Notes under the pieces: model-generated
What the model saw: only the letters and a program-made list of their open reading frames with translations
The model's database searches: none
What the model was told of the DNA's origin: nothing
NCBI GenBank assembly: GCA_902599995.1
Contig: CACKHN010000003.1
Coordinates: 1 to 64,000, forward strand
Length of the DNA stretch: 64,000 nt
Reading direction: 5' to 3'
From: an uncultured Pelagibacteraceae bacterium
GTDB lineage: Bacteria > Pseudomonadota > Alphaproteobacteria > Pelagibacterales > Pelagibacteraceae
Shown here: piece after piece, positions 18,736 to 29,013 of the stretch
Numbering within the stretch: position 1 is the first letter of the stretch
Layout of the letters: each line of letters begins with the position of its first letter
Position numbers and translations under genes: made by a program

Positions 18736-20064
18736 TTATGCAACCTTTTTATTTGTATATTTATCAAGCTCACCAAATAAAGTAGTTCTATTAAATTCTT
18801 TTATCTTTACTGGAACAACTTTTCCAATATGTTCTTTACTGCCATTAAATATTACTGATGTCATATACTCAGATCTACCAAATGTTTTAGTTTTGTCATC
18901 AGTTAAATTTTCAACTAAAACATCGATTATTTGATTTTTAAATAATTTATTTTTATTTGTCTGATTTTCATACAATTTGTTCTGAATTTTTTCCAATCTT
19001 TGCGTAGAAATATTTTTATTAATTAATTTTAGATCAAAAGCAACTGTTCCTGGTCTAGGGCTAAATATAAACGAATATGAATTGATAAAACTAATTTTTT
19101 CGATCAGATTTAATGTATTTTGGAAATCATTTTCTGTCTCTCCCGGATAGCCAATAATAAAATCGCTTGAAAATTCTATTTTGCTATTAATCTTTTTTAA
19201 TTTTTCGAATATATGCAAATAATCTTTAACAGTGTGTTTCCTGTTCATTAATTTTAAAATATTGTCAGATCCACTTTGAATAGGAAGGTGCACAAGTGGC
19301 ATTAACTTTTGAGAGTTTTTGTAAACATCTATTAAATCTTCTGTCATATCTTTTGGGTGGGACGTGGTATATCTAATTCTTTCAACATCAGAAATCTTCT
19401 CTATTTCTAATATTAAATCAGACAATCTGTATTTCCCATCATTATAGGCATTAACATTTTGACCAAGTAAAATTATCTCCTTTGCACCTTTTTCCGACAG
19501 ATACTTCGACTCGTCTATAATTTGTTTAAACGGTCTTGAATATTCAGGACCTCTTGTAAATGGCACTACACAAAAATGACAAAACTTATCACAACCCTCT
19601 TGAATAGTTAGGTATGAGGATATTTTACCAGCTTCATTTTTAATTTTACTAAAATATTTAAACTTAGAAATTGCTTCAAACTCGGTTTCTTCCATTTTTT
19701 TTTTTTTTTTTAAATAACTAAGTATTGTGTCGTTTATTTTATGATAAGATTGCGGACCAATTACTAAATCGATATAGGGCTCACGTCTTAACATTTCTTG
19801 ATTTTCAGCTTGCGCAACACAGCCTGTGATAATTACTAGTGGTTTTTTTTTTGATCTAAAAATTTTTTTAACTCTTCCTATCTCAGAGTAAACTTTTTCT
19901 TTAGCTTTATCTCTTATATGACAAGTATTAAGAAGATAACAGTTTGCGTGCTGATAATTTTCAGTTTTTTCGTAACCTATTTTTTTAACTGAGTCATATA
20001 TTCTATTTGAGTCGTACTCATTCATTTGACAGCCAAATGTTTTAATAAATATCTTTTGTGACAT
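18736..20064 (-). CDS. miaB: tRNA-2-methylthio-N6-adenosine methylthiotransferase
   Basis: Radical-SAM enzyme that adds the 2-methylthio group to i6A37 of tRNA. It shows the N-terminal cluster (KTFGCQMNEYDS), the radical-SAM CDKFCHFC, and a C-terminal TRAM domain (VDVLVENLTDDK...GKVVPVKIKE). ATG 20064 (MSQKIFIKTFGC) matches the usual start. An in-frame ATG 27 bases upstream would overlap fur further. About 442 residues. Confidence 0.95.
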   Translation of the reverse strand: MSQKIFIKTFGCQMNEYDSNRIYDSVKKIGYEKTENYQHANCYLLNTCHIRDKAKEKVYSEIGRVKKIFRSKKKPLVIITGCVAQAENQEMLRREPYIDLVIGPQSYHKINDTILSYLKKKKKMEETEFEAISKFKYFSKIKNEAGKISSYLTIQEGCDKFCHFCVVPFTRGPEYSRPFKQIIDESKYLSEKGAKEIILLGQNVNAYNDGKYRLSDLILEIEKISDVERIRYTTSHPKDMTEDLIDVYKNSQKLMPLVHLPIQSGSDNILKLMNRKHTVKDYLHIFEKLKKINSKIEFSSDFIIGYPGETENDFQNTLNLIEKISFINSYSFIFSPRPGTVAFDLKLINKNISTQRLEKIQNKLYENQTNKNKLFKNQIIDVLVENLTDDKTKTFGRSEYMTSVIFNGSKEHIGKVVPVKIKEFNRTTLFGELDKYTNKKVA

Positions 20065-20068
20065 TTTG

Positions 20069-20479
20069 TTAAGATTTTTTCTTAACCCCATAAAGTTCTA
20101 GTTTATGGTCTACTAAAGTATATCCGTATTTTTCTGCAACTTTCTTTTGAAGTTTCTCAATTTCTTCATCAACAAACTCTATGATCTCCCCAGATTTTAC
20201 ATCAATTAAATGATCATGATGTCCTTCATTTAATTCTTCATATCTAGCTTTTCCACCCTTGAATTCGTGCTTTGTTAAAATCCCAGACTCCTCAAATAAT
20301 TTTACTGTTCTATAAACTGTAGCAATACTAATTTTTGGGTCAATTTTAGACACTCGGTTATATAATTCATCTACATCTGGATGATCAGACGACTCGGACA
20401 TAATTTGAGCGATTATTCTTCTTTGGTCAGTTAATTTAACTCCTTTGGACAAACATTTTTGCTCGATCGTTTCTGACAT
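20069..20479 (-). CDS. fur: Ferric/manganese uptake regulator (Fur/Mur)
   Basis: A second Fur-family regulator of 136 residues. The winged helix (LTDQRRIIAQIMSE; ISIATVYRTVKLFEESGIL) and the metal-binding dimer domain (HHDHLIDVKSGEIIEF) are clear. It lacks a C-terminal CxxC pair. In alphaproteobacteria this locus (tsaB-fur-miaB) holds the Fur orthologue that often acts as the manganese regulator Mur; which metal it senses here cannot be told. The promoter must lie upstream in or before tsaB. Confidence 0.92.
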   Translation of the reverse strand: MSETIEQKCLSKGVKLTDQRRIIAQIMSESSDHPDVDELYNRVSKIDPKISIATVYRTVKLFEESGILTKHEFKGGKARYEELNEGHHDHLIDVKSGEIIEFVDEEIEKLQKKVAEKYGYTLVDHKLELYGVKKKS

Positions 20480-20488
20480 AGTTTAATT

Positions 20489-20875
20489 TTAACTTAAATA
20501 AATAGGATTAATCAAATTTTTTTTAATTTTAAATTTGTCACACAAATGAGGTATATCCTCGTATTTTACATCTTTTTTATATTTGAAATCATCAAAGCTA
20601 TAACAATAATAGTCAATTTTTCTTGTAACATATAATGCTTTTACAAATGACAAAGAATTTCTTATGCCTGCAAAACTACCAGGCCCTCTATTAACATAAA
20701 TTGTATTGATATCCTCAAATTTTAAATTATTGGAATTTAAAAAATCTTTAATTAATATTGTTAATTTCTCATAATTAATTTTAGTATTCTCCTTAGTAAT
20801 ATTATAAATATCATATTTAGTGATGACCATTAAAAATATTTTTTCACTTACAAGATCAATTAGTAGCTTATTCAT
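20489..20875 (-). CDS. tsaB: Truncated TsaB (t6A synthesis factor)
   Basis: Partner of TsaD and TsaE in making threonylcarbamoyl-adenosine in tRNA. The ATG at 20875 gives MNKLLIDLVSEKIFLMVI, aligning with the first ASKHA strand pair of TsaB, and the diagnostic GPGSFAGIRNSLSFVKAL follows. The frame is open upstream to 20926 but that adds nothing homologous. The protein is only about 128 residues, against roughly 220 in E. coli, with the C-terminal half missing and fur beginning nine bases later. Its 5' end overlaps the divergent deacetylase gene by 56 bases. Confidence 0.82.
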   Translation of the reverse strand: MNKLLIDLVSEKIFLMVITKYDIYNITKENTKINYEKLTILIKDFLNSNNLKFEDINTIYVNRGPGSFAGIRNSLSFVKALYVTRKIDYYCYSFDDFKYKKDVKYEDIPHLCDKFKIKKNLINPIYLS

Positions 20876-21884
20876 AATTATTTTATTTTTAAATATTTGT
20901 TCTAAAGCAGATGAAAATAATATCAAATACTATTCTAAAGACGAAGGAATTTTATCAATTATGTATCATCGTTTCAATGAGTCTAAATATCCATCAACAA
21001 ATATACAAATGGATATTTTTAAAAAACATATTGAGATAATTGCAAATTCAGGATTTAACTTTCATAATCCAAATAAATTTAAAGAACAATTCAACACTAT
21101 AAAATTAAAAAAAGAGATACTCATTACTATAGATGATGCATTTGAGTCTTTTTATTTTGAAGCTTGGCCTTACTTAAAAAAAAATGAAATTCCTTTTATC
21201 TTGTTTGTTTCAACTCAGCCTGTAGGAAAAAATGGTTATATGACTTGGGATCAGATTAGAGAAATTGAGAAAGAGTCTTTTGCTTTAATTGGACATCACT
21301 CTCATAGCCATGGTTATCTTATTGATGAAAGTTACGAGGAATTTATATCAGATATTGAGAAAGCGAATAAAATTTTTTTAAAAGAGTTAGGTTATAATCC
21401 ACGTTTATTTTCTTATCCATTTGGTGAATATTCTAAATCTATGAGAGATTATATTTCTAAAAATTTTGATTTTGCTTTTGGTCAACATTCTGGGGTAATT
21501 GACATAAACAAAGATAAATTTGAATTACCAAGATTCCCTATTAATGAAAAGTACGGTGAGTTAAAAAGATTTAGTGCAATCATAAATTATTTTCCCTTAG
21601 AATATAAAAAATTATTACCTATCGAAAAACAATTAACAAAATCATCAAACCCACCTAAATTTATAGTAGAATTTTTTAATGAACAGAAAAATTTAAAAAA
21701 TATTAATTGTTATTCAAATGAAGCCAACAATTGGAAAAAATCAAATACCATGATTTCAGGTTCCACACTATCAATTAAATTTCGAGCACCATTTGAGCCA
21801 AGAAGAGGAAGGGTAAATTGTTCTCTTAATGATAATGGTAAGTGGAGATGGTTTGGAATTCAATTTCCAATTAAAACAAATTAA
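20820..21884 (+). CDS. Exported polysaccharide deacetylase
   Basis: Carbohydrate esterase family 4-like protein of 354 residues, probably removing N-acetyl groups from a cell-envelope glycan. A signal peptide (ISSLFIIILFLNICSKA) fills residues 14-30 and fixes the start near 20820, since no later ATG, GTG or TTG would keep it. NodB motifs are visible: IDDAF, the metal-binding HHSHSH and FSYPFGEYS. The C-terminal 90 residues form a non-catalytic extension. The 5' end overlaps tsaB head to head; the 3' end overlaps bax by four bases. Confidence 0.87.
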   Translation: MMTIKNIFSLTRSISSLFIIILFLNICSKADENNIKYYSKDEGILSIMYHRFNESKYPSTNIQMDIFKKHIEIIANSGFNFHNPNKFKEQFNTIKLKKEILITIDDAFESFYFEAWPYLKKNEIPFILFVSTQPVGKNGYMTWDQIREIEKESFALIGHHSHSHGYLIDESYEEFISDIEKANKIFLKELGYNPRLFSYPFGEYSKSMRDYISKNFDFAFGQHSGVIDINKDKFELPRFPINEKYGELKRFSAIINYFPLEYKKLLPIEKQLTKSSNPPKFIVEFFNEQKNLKNINCYSNEANNWKKSNTMISGSTLSIKFRAPFEPRRGRVNCSLNDNGKWRWFGIQFPIKTN

Positions 21885-22954
21885 ATTAAACTTTCTAAGT
21901 CCTTACTAGATGGTAACAATCGGGCTTCGTCAAAATCTTTTAAGTTATTTTGCTTTATTATTTTCTGTAGTACTTTTATATATTCAGTTCCTGTTTCTGC
22001 ATACTTATCAAGATGATTAGATAATACTATACTATCTAATGATTTATTTTTATTTCTTAGCTCGGTTCTTGCCTTTCTTAAATCTCTATAAGATGAATGT
22101 GTATTAAGATTTCTTAAATAAGCTCTAACAGATAGCTGCAAGCTATGAAATTTCATAACTTTATGATCCTCACCTTTCTCTGCATTTTTAGGTCTCAATC
22201 CTTCACCAGACCATGTCCACTGTCCAAATAAAGCATTTCCTTTTAGTGCAAATCTTGATGTTCCCCATCCTGTTTCTTTAGCCGCCTGCGCTATTGCTAA
22301 TGAAACTGGAATCTCATCCATTCTAATTTTTAAAGTTGAAAGATCGTTTAGTTTTACACCGTATTGTTTATATTTTTTTTGTAACCACCTCTTTTCTATA
22401 TCTGTATTGCTATTTTTACTTAGAATTGTGAAAAGTCTTTTTCTATCAATTCTAATTTTATTATTTTCTTTAACAACTAAAGGTAAAACAATTTTAATAA
22501 ACAGTTCTTTTCTTTTTTTTGTGTTATCTATATTTTTAATTTCATTGGGAAGTAAACCAATATCAATCGGCTTAACTAGTTTTGTATCTCTGACATCTTC
22601 CAAGTTATATTTTACTTCTTTAAATAAAGCGTCGATTTCTGAAGTGGTGTACCTTACTAAATTTATTTCAGAATTATTTTCCTCTAAAATATCATACAAA
22701 AGATCCATTTCATTATTCTCTACCTGTAGATCATCATTTCCGAGTGTTTTGCCCCTTTTTAGGGTATTGTTTAAAATATTTTTAGAATTATTTGTAAATG
22801 CTTTACTATTAAAATTTTTGTTCGCAAAATTTTTAAAAATTGGCGCAATGTAGAAAAAAGATATCATAACAAAAGCACTTATAGAAAATTTTAACAATAT
22901 ATTAAGGATTTTACTTTTTAAATTATTATTTCTTATTTTTATTTTTGGTTTCAT
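21881..22954 (-). CDS. Bax-like glucosaminidase
   Basis: A 357-residue protein with an N-terminal membrane anchor (ILLKFSISAFVMISFFYIAPIF) and a C-terminal glucosaminidase-type domain related to E. coli Bax: SLAIAQAAKETGWGTSRFALKGNALFGQW includes the probable catalytic Glu. The middle region (about 60-170) is charged and variable. Likely a peptidoglycan hydrolase at the inner membrane facing the periplasm. It lies three bases downstream of nfuA and is convergent with the deacetylase. Confidence 0.83.
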   Translation of the reverse strand: MKPKIKIRNNNLKSKILNILLKFSISAFVMISFFYIAPIFKNFANKNFNSKAFTNNSKNILNNTLKRGKTLGNDDLQVENNEMDLLYDILEENNSEINLVRYTTSEIDALFKEVKYNLEDVRDTKLVKPIDIGLLPNEIKNIDNTKKRKELFIKIVLPLVVKENNKIRIDRKRLFTILSKNSNTDIEKRWLQKKYKQYGVKLNDLSTLKIRMDEIPVSLAIAQAAKETGWGTSRFALKGNALFGQWTWSGEGLRPKNAEKGEDHKVMKFHSLQLSVRAYLRNLNTHSSYRDLRKARTELRNKNKSLDSIVLSNHLDKYAETGTEYIKVLQKIIKQNNLKDFDEARLLPSSKDLESLI

Positions 22955-22957
22955 AAT

Positions 22958-23497
22958 TTAAATAGCAATTACCTCTTTAACCTCAGGTAAATAATGACAT
23001 AGTAAGTTTTGTACGCCTTGTTTTAAAGTCATCGTGGAACTCGGGCATCCCGAGCAACTACCCTGAAGTTGTACTTTTACAACACCATCTTTATATTCTT
23101 TAAACTTAATATCTCCACCATCTTTAGCTACTGCTGGCCTTATTTTTTGATTTAAGATTTTTACTATTTTTTGTTCTATTTCATCCAGGTCAATCTGTTC
23201 TGGTTTTATATTTTCATCAATTACAAACTCTTTACCATCTGTGTAAAAATCATTTATGAAAGAAATCACAATATGTTTTATTTCATCCCATTTAGTTTGA
23301 TCGCTTTTGTTAACTGATATAAAATCTTGTCCTAAAAAAACACCCTCAACCCCTTTTAATGATAAAATATTTTTAACTAATTCATTATTGATTTGATCCT
23401 TACTGGTAATTTCATAAGGACCGCTGTTAGAAACTTTCTTTCCAGGAAGAAATTTTAACGAATTTGGATTCGGAGTTACTTCAGTTTGCACAAACAT
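22958..23497 (-). CDS. nfuA: NfuA-type Fe-S cluster carrier
   Basis: Carrier that passes [4Fe-4S] clusters to target enzymes. The 179-residue protein has the Nfu_N scaffold domain (TEVTPNPNSLKFLPG) and the C-terminal NifU domain (RPAVAKDGGDIKF...GSCSGCPSSTMTLKQGV) with its CxxC ligands. Clients in this window include MiaB, Nth and the CCG oxidoreductase. It lies 52 bases after trpS. Confidence 0.94.
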   Translation of the reverse strand: MFVQTEVTPNPNSLKFLPGKKVSNSGPYEITSKDQINNELVKNILSLKGVEGVFLGQDFISVNKSDQTKWDEIKHIVISFINDFYTDGKEFVIDENIKPEQIDLDEIEQKIVKILNQKIRPAVAKDGGDIKFKEYKDGVVKVQLQGSCSGCPSSTMTLKQGVQNLLCHYLPEVKEVIAI

Positions 23498-23549
23498 AAA
23501 ACATATATAGTTTATATTTTGGAAATTAAAACTTGATATTAATTTTTTG

Positions 23550-24551
23550 TTAAAAACCTAAGATTTCTTTAATATTTTTCATCTTTTTTGATGCAATTTT
23601 ATCAGCCTTTTCAACTCCATCTAGAAGGACAGAATCAAGATAGGATTGTTCATTTAATAACTTTTTTATCTCATCTGATATTGGAATAAATTTATTAACT
23701 AAAAGTTCAGATAGTACTTCTTTAAATTCTGAAAAATTCTTACCTGCAAATTTTTTTAAAGAATCATCTAAAGTAGAATTAGTTAAGTTTGAATAAATTC
23801 CTAACAAATTTTGGGCCTCTGGCCTTTCCTCAAGCTCTTTAATATAATTTGGCATTGGTAAGGGATCAGTTTTTGCTTTTTTAATTTTATTGATAATTTG
23901 ATCTTTAGTATCCGATAAATTTATTCTGCTTAAATCGGATAAATCTGATTTACTCATTTTTTTTGATCCATCTTTTAAACTCATAATCCTAGAAAACTCC
24001 TTTTGAATTAGAGGTTCAGGAACTTTTAAAAAATCATCAATATCGAAATCATTATTAAATTTTTGAGCTATGTCTCTGCATAACTCGAGATGTTGTTTTT
24101 GGTCATCTCCTACAGGAACATGTGTAGCGTCATATAGTAAAATATCAGCAGCCATAAGGATGGGATAAGAATATAATCCAACACTGGCTTTTTCCTTATC
24201 TTTCCCAGCTTTTTCTTTAAATTGTGTCATTCTATTTAACCATCCCATACGAGCCACACAACTTAAAATCCAAGCACCTTCGGAATGAGCTGCTACACCT
24301 GATTGATTAAAAATTATACTTTTCTTCGGATCTATCCCGCTAGCTATAAATGTTGCAACAGTTTCTTTAATATTTTTTTTTAATTCCTCAGGGTCTTGCT
24401 TGACGGTAATGGCGTGTAAATCTACCACACAAAAAATACAGTCATTTGTATTGTCATTATTCAATTCAACAAAATTCTTAATTGCTCCTAAATAGTTACC
24501 AAGATGAAGGTTGCCAGTAGGTTGAACACCAGAAAATATTTTTTTACCCAT
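23550..24551 (-). CDS. trpS: Tryptophanyl-tRNA synthetase
   Basis: Class I synthetase charging tRNA-Trp. It starts [23 protein letters not shown], where GNLHLGN is the HIGH equivalent; the KMSKS loop is [10 protein letters not shown] near 195. The length of 333 residues is standard. It lies four bases after murJ. Confidence 0.96.
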   Translation of the reverse strand: MGKKIFSGVQPTGNLHLGNYLGAIKNFVELNNDNTNDCIFCVVDLHAITVKQDPEELKKNIKETVATFIASGIDPKKSIIFNQSGVAAHSEGAWILSCVARMGWLNRMTQFKEKAGKDKEKASVGLYSYPILMAADILLYDATHVPVGDDQKQHLELCRDIAQKFNNDFDIDDFLKVPEPLIQKEFSRIMSLKDGSKKMSKSDLSDLSRINLSDTKDQIINKIKKAKTDPLPMPNYIKELEERPEAQNLLGIYSNLTNSTLDDSLKKFAGKNFSEFKEVLSELLVNKFIPISDEIKKLLNEQSYLDSVLLDGVEKADKIASKKMKNIKEILGF

Positions 24552-24555
24552 AAAG

Positions 24556-26085
24556 TCAATACTTTAGTTGAATATCACTTATTTTAAAAGCTTTGATGAA
24601 GTAAGAAATAACAATATAAGACGCTAGGCCTAATAGTACTGATAATATTAAATAAAGAGATTTATATTGTTGTTCAAATGCAAGTTCATTTTGAAATAAA
24701 TTAAGGAAGAATTGAAACACAAAACCCATTAAAATAGATGCAATAACTATTTTAATAAACTTAATAAGAAATATTTGATTGAACGAAAAAAGGTTTCTAT
24801 TTTTTAAAAATAAAAACAATAGTATACCGTTAAACCAGGATGAAATTGTTGTAGCAATAGGAATTATTATAAATCCAATTTCATTAAAATAATAAACACT
24901 TATCAAAATGTTTAAAATGACAGAAATTAAAGAAATATAAAAAGGAGTTTTAGTATTGTGATTGGCAAAAAAGAAACTGGAAAAAACTTTTATTAAAGCA
25001 AATGCAGGTAACCCTAAAGCAAAATAATACAAGGCTAAACTTGAGTTTAAAACAGAAGCCTCATTAAAAGATCCATAACCAAATAATGCTGAAATTATTT
25101 GTTCTGAACCAAGAATTAGCGCAATAGATGCTGGTAAACTTAGAAATAAACTTAGCTCAAGCGCTTTGTTTTGAATCTGTGAGATTTTATCTTTTTTCTT
25201 AGATTGAACATGTTTTGATAATTGTGGAAGAACTACTACTCCGATTGCAATTCCAGCTATTGCTAAATTAATTTGATATATTCTATCTGCATAATAAAGA
25301 TATGACACTGCACTTGCCTGAAATGAAGCAATAATAGTTCCAACTAATATGTTTATTTGAGTAACTCCTGAAGAAAAAATACTTGGTACTAATTTTTTAA
25401 AAAAAATCTTAACTTTTTTGGTAGTTTTAACTTTAAAATAAAATTTAAGTGAATAATATTTTTTTACAAATTGGTGCAAAAAAATCAATTGTAATAATCC
25501 CGCTAAAGAAACACCATAGGATAAATAATATACTAAATTATCCCCTAAAGAACTCGAAAATAACAAAATAAAAACTAATACAATATTTAATATTATTGGA
25601 GCACCTGATGCAGCTGCAAATTTATTATGGGAGTTCAAAATTGCAGCAAAAAAAGATGCTAAACAAATAAATAATAAGAATGGAAAAGTGATACGGGTTA
25701 ATGTAATAGCTACTTCCATTTTATTAATATCTCCTACAAAGCCGGGAGCGATAAGTGATACAAATGCAGGCATAAATAATTGAACGAGCAATGTTAATGA
25801 TAACAAACTTAAAAATAACAAATTAAAGATATCGTTTGCAAATTTGTTGGATCGCTTTTTACCCTTAATTACTTCTAATGCATAGCTTGGAACGAAAGCA
25901 GCATTAAAAGTTCCCTCCGAAAATAATCTTCTAAATGTATTTGGAATTCTAAATGCAACAAAAAAAGCATCTGCTAATATTCCTGTACCAAGAAATATTG
26001 CAATCAATATATCTCTCAAATATCCAAGTAATCTACTTATGATCGTATAAAAACCAAATGTGCCTGTTGACTTAAGTAAGTTCAT
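24556..26085 (-). CDS. murJ: Lipid II flippase MurJ
   Basis: Flips lipid II across the inner membrane for peptidoglycan synthesis. The 509-residue protein has about 14 hydrophobic helices and the MviN signature: [46 protein letters not shown]. It is divergent from maeB across 48 bases. Confidence 0.95.
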   Translation of the reverse strand: MNLLKSTGTFGFYTIISRLLGYLRDILIAIFLGTGILADAFFVAFRIPNTFRRLFSEGTFNAAFVPSYALEVIKGKKRSNKFANDIFNLLFLSLLSLTLLVQLFMPAFVSLIAPGFVGDINKMEVAITLTRITFPFLLFICLASFFAAILNSHNKFAAASGAPIILNIVLVFILLFSSSLGDNLVYYLSYGVSLAGLLQLIFLHQFVKKYYSLKFYFKVKTTKKVKIFFKKLVPSIFSSGVTQINILVGTIIASFQASAVSYLYYADRIYQINLAIAGIAIGVVVLPQLSKHVQSKKKDKISQIQNKALELSLFLSLPASIALILGSEQIISALFGYGSFNEASVLNSSLALYYFALGLPAFALIKVFSSFFFANHNTKTPFYISLISVILNILISVYYFNEIGFIIIPIATTISSWFNGILLFLFLKNRNLFSFNQIFLIKFIKIVIASILMGFVFQFFLNLFQNELAFEQQYKSLYLILSVLLGLASYIVISYFIKAFKISDIQLKY

Positions 26086-26133
26086 AAATCATATTAGTCC
26101 GAAATTTACCTAATTGTACATATATTATAACAA

Positions 26134-28419
26134 ATGAAAAAAACAAAGATCGATCATTACACTGATAAAGAAGCATTAGACTTTCATAAAGAAAAAAAAC
26201 CTGGCAAGATTGAGATCATATCTTCAAAAAATATGATTACTAAAAGAGATCTTGCACTTGCATATTCTCCTGGAGTAGCGGCTCCAGTTAAAGAAATCAG
26301 CAGAAATTCAGAAGCAGCTTATGATTATACAAGTAAAGGAAATTTAGTAGCAGTTATCAGTAATGGTTCAGCAATTCTGGGGATGGGAAATTTAGGGGCA
26401 CTGGCTTCTAAACCCGTCATGGAAGGAAAAGCCGTATTATTTAAAAGATTTGCTGATATAGATTCTATTGATCTAGAAATAGATTCTAAAGACGCTAACG
26501 AAATAATTAATTCAATTAAAAATTTTGCTCCCAGCTTTGGTGGAATTAATTTGGAAGATATAGCGGCTCCAGATTGTTTTATAATTGAACAGAAATTGAA
26601 AGAAATTTTAGACATCCCAGTATTTCATGATGATCAGCATGGGACTGCAATAATTACAACCGCTGCACTAATCAACGCTCTAGATATAAGCCGTAAATCA
26701 ATAAAAGAAATAAAAGTTGTCGTTAATGGTGCTGGAGCATCTGCCCAAGCCTGCACAGAATTATTTAAAAACTCAGGAGTATTATCTGAAAATGTAATCA
26801 TGCTTGATAGAAAAGGAGTAATTTATAAAGGACGAACAGAAGGTATTGATCAGTGGAAATCAAAATATGCAATTGAAACTAAACTAAGAAATCTTGAGGA
26901 GGCAATAAAAGGGGCTGATGTGTTTTTGGGTTTATCAGCAAAGGGAATACTCAAAAAAGAAATGGTCAAGAGTATGGCAAAAAATCCGATTATATTTGCA
27001 TGTGCTAACCCAGACCCTGAAATTTTACCTGAAGAAATAAATGAAGTAAGAGATGACGCAATTATTGCAACTGGAAGATCAGATTATCCCAACCAAGTTA
27101 ACAACTTAATAGGGTTTCCTTATATTTTTAGAGGTGCATTAGATGTTAGATCTAAAACTATCAATGAAGAGATGAAAGTTGCAGCCTCAAAAGCTATAGC
27201 AAAACTTGCAAGAGAAGATGTCCCTGATGAAGTGGTGGCCGCAATGGGAGGTGCAAGACCACATTACGGAAAAGATTATATTATTCCATCTACATTTGAT
27301 CCAAGATTAATCAGTGTTATTCCAGCCGCTGTTGCAAAAGCTGCTATGGACAGTGGAGTGGCTAGAAAAAATATTGAAGATTTTGAGATTTATAAAGAAC
27401 AACTTAAACAAAGATTAGATCCTACTGTTACTATAATGCAGGGGATAAATACGTTTATCAAAAATAATCAAAAAAAAATTGTGTTTGCTGATGGTGAAGA
27501 TGAAAATACTTTAAAAGCAGCGATTGCATTTAAGAATTCTAAGTTAGGAATTCCTATTTTAATTGGTAAAGAAAGTAAAATTAAAGAACAAATAAAAAAT
27601 ATTGGATATAATGAAAACTTTGATATCCAAATAGTAAATTCAAGAGATGAAGAAAAAAGAAATAAGTATGTCAAACACCTTTTTAAAAAATTACAAAGAG
27701 AACAAGGTTTACTCGAACGAGATTGTGACAGATTAGTAAGAAATGATAGGGTGATATGGGCCACAAGTATGGTTGCTTGTGGAGATGCAGACGGCGCAGT
27801 AACAGGTAACACGAGACGTTTTGGTGCCTCTCTTGAAAAAATAAAACAAGTTGTGAATGTACGTGAAGGTGAGATTATGTTTGGTTTAAATATGATTGTT
27901 CATAAAGGAAAAACCATATTTATTGGGGACACTAGTGTCCACGAGTATCCAACATCAGAACAAATGGCAGAAATTGCAATGTCCACGGCAAGGGTAGTAA
28001 GACTATTTGGATTTGACCCTAAAGTTGCATTTGTTTCTCATTCAACTTTTGGTCAGCCTTTAACAAGTAGAACTAAACATATAAGAGATGCTGTTGAAAT
28101 TTTAAAAGAGAAAAAAGTAGACTTTGAATTTGATGGGGATATGCAACCAGATGTTGCCTTAAGCTCTGAGTACGAAGAGCTATATCCTTTCGCAAAAATT
28201 GTCGGAAAGGCCAACATTTTAATAATGCCTGGTCAACATAGTGCAGCAATATCATATAAGCTAATGAAAACAATTGGAGATACAAAAGTAATTGGACCTT
28301 TACTTATTGGACTTGGCCTTCCAATTGAGATTGCACCTCTAAGATCTTCAACTTCAGAAATAATTAATCTAGCCTCAATAGCTGCTTACTCTTCTGAAGT
28401 TATAGATTATAAAAAATAA
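26134..28419 (+). CDS. maeB: Malic enzyme with C-terminal phosphotransacetylase domain
   Basis: Decarboxylates malate to pyruvate, probably with NADP. The 761-residue protein is the hybrid MaeB type: malic domain (LAYSPGVAAPVKEI near 43, FHDDQHGTAIITTAALINAL, NAD-binding VVNGAGASAQAC) to about 410, then a phosphotransacetylase-like domain (about 430-755). Such domains in MaeB are regulatory, responding to acetyl-CoA, rather than catalytic. It is a single gene with its own upstream region; its stop directly abuts the convergent BON gene. Confidence 0.95.
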   Translation: MKKTKIDHYTDKEALDFHKEKKPGKIEIISSKNMITKRDLALAYSPGVAAPVKEISRNSEAAYDYTSKGNLVAVISNGSAILGMGNLGALASKPVMEGKAVLFKRFADIDSIDLEIDSKDANEIINSIKNFAPSFGGINLEDIAAPDCFIIEQKLKEILDIPVFHDDQHGTAIITTAALINALDISRKSIKEIKVVVNGAGASAQACTELFKNSGVLSENVIMLDRKGVIYKGRTEGIDQWKSKYAIETKLRNLEEAIKGADVFLGLSAKGILKKEMVKSMAKNPIIFACANPDPEILPEEINEVRDDAIIATGRSDYPNQVNNLIGFPYIFRGALDVRSKTINEEMKVAASKAIAKLAREDVPDEVVAAMGGARPHYGKDYIIPSTFDPRLISVIPAAVAKAAMDSGVARKNIEDFEIYKEQLKQRLDPTVTIMQGINTFIKNNQKKIVFADGEDENTLKAAIAFKNSKLGIPILIGKESKIKEQIKNIGYNENFDIQIVNSRDEEKRNKYVKHLFKKLQREQGLLERDCDRLVRNDRVIWATSMVACGDADGAVTGNTRRFGASLEKIKQVVNVREGEIMFGLNMIVHKGKTIFIGDTSVHEYPTSEQMAEIAMSTARVVRLFGFDPKVAFVSHSTFGQPLTSRTKHIRDAVEILKEKKVDFEFDGDMQPDVALSSEYEELYPFAKIVGKANILIMPGQHSAAISYKLMKTIGDTKVIGPLLIGLGLPIEIAPLRSSTSEIINLASIAAYSSEVIDYKK

Positions 28420-29013
28420 TTAATCTTTTTGAATTCTTAAATCTTCAACAAGTATTATGCTTGCTATTACATTCTCCACATCAAAAATTTCTTTAGCCTC
28501 ACTAATCACTAAATCCTTTTCCTCAGAGGTTTGGGCAATTCCATAAACGTATATTTTTTTTTTATAGGTATCTATTTGATAATTTGTAGCTTTAATATTT
28601 TTATTTACAATCAAAGCTGTTCTAAGTTGTGTTGTAATTAAAATATCTTTGGCTGATTGTTTAAAATTAAATTCTTCTTTTATTTTAATATCATTACGCA
28701 CTGATCGAGTGCCTTTAGTCTCCCAGGCGATTTTTGTTATTTGTAATTTCTCCTCAGGGGCGTCAACTTTTCCCGTTAAAAAAATTCTTCCATCAATTAC
28801 TTTAGATTTTACTGACAAAAAATACTTTTTATCTTTGGCTAAAATTCTTGCTGTCAAACTTTTTTGCATAATAGAGTCGTCTATCTGAGTTCCTAACGTT
28901 CTAGGATCTAGTGCAACTGAAACCCCTGTACCAAATAATCCTTTGGAACCAACACCGACACATCCTAACAAAATAAATCCAATAAAGAGTATTAATAAAA
29001 ATTTAATTTTCAT
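28420..29013 (-). CDS. BON-domain outer-membrane lipoprotein
   Basis: A 197-residue lipoprotein: signal peptide with lipobox LLGC (Cys18), then two BON domains (about 45-110 and 120-185), the second typical (TTQLRTALIVNKNIKATNYQID...YGIAQTSEEKDLV). DolP (YraP) in E. coli has this architecture and sits near rsmI, so an envelope-integrity role is likely. It overlaps rsmI by 11 bases. Confidence 0.88.
   Translation of the reverse strand: MKIKFLLILFIGFILLGCVGVGSKGLFGTGVSVALDPRTLGTQIDDSIMQKSLTARILAKDKKYFLSVKSKVIDGRIFLTGKVDAPEEKLQITKIAWETKGTRSVRNDIKIKEEFNFKQSAKDILITTQLRTALIVNKNIKATNYQIDTYKKKIYVYGIAQTSEEKDLVISEAKEIFDVENVIASIILVEDLRIQKD

Noticed and set aside
22407..22853. A 148-codon hydrophobic open frame on the plus strand
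   Set aside because: Antisense to the Bax-like gene; Leu/Phe/Ser richness is the mirror of Lys/Glu-rich coding.
26100..26134. Leaderless maeB transcript from a TATTAT box ending five bases before the ATG
   Set aside because: No acceptable -35 at 16-18 bases, and such hexamers are common in this AT-rich DNA.
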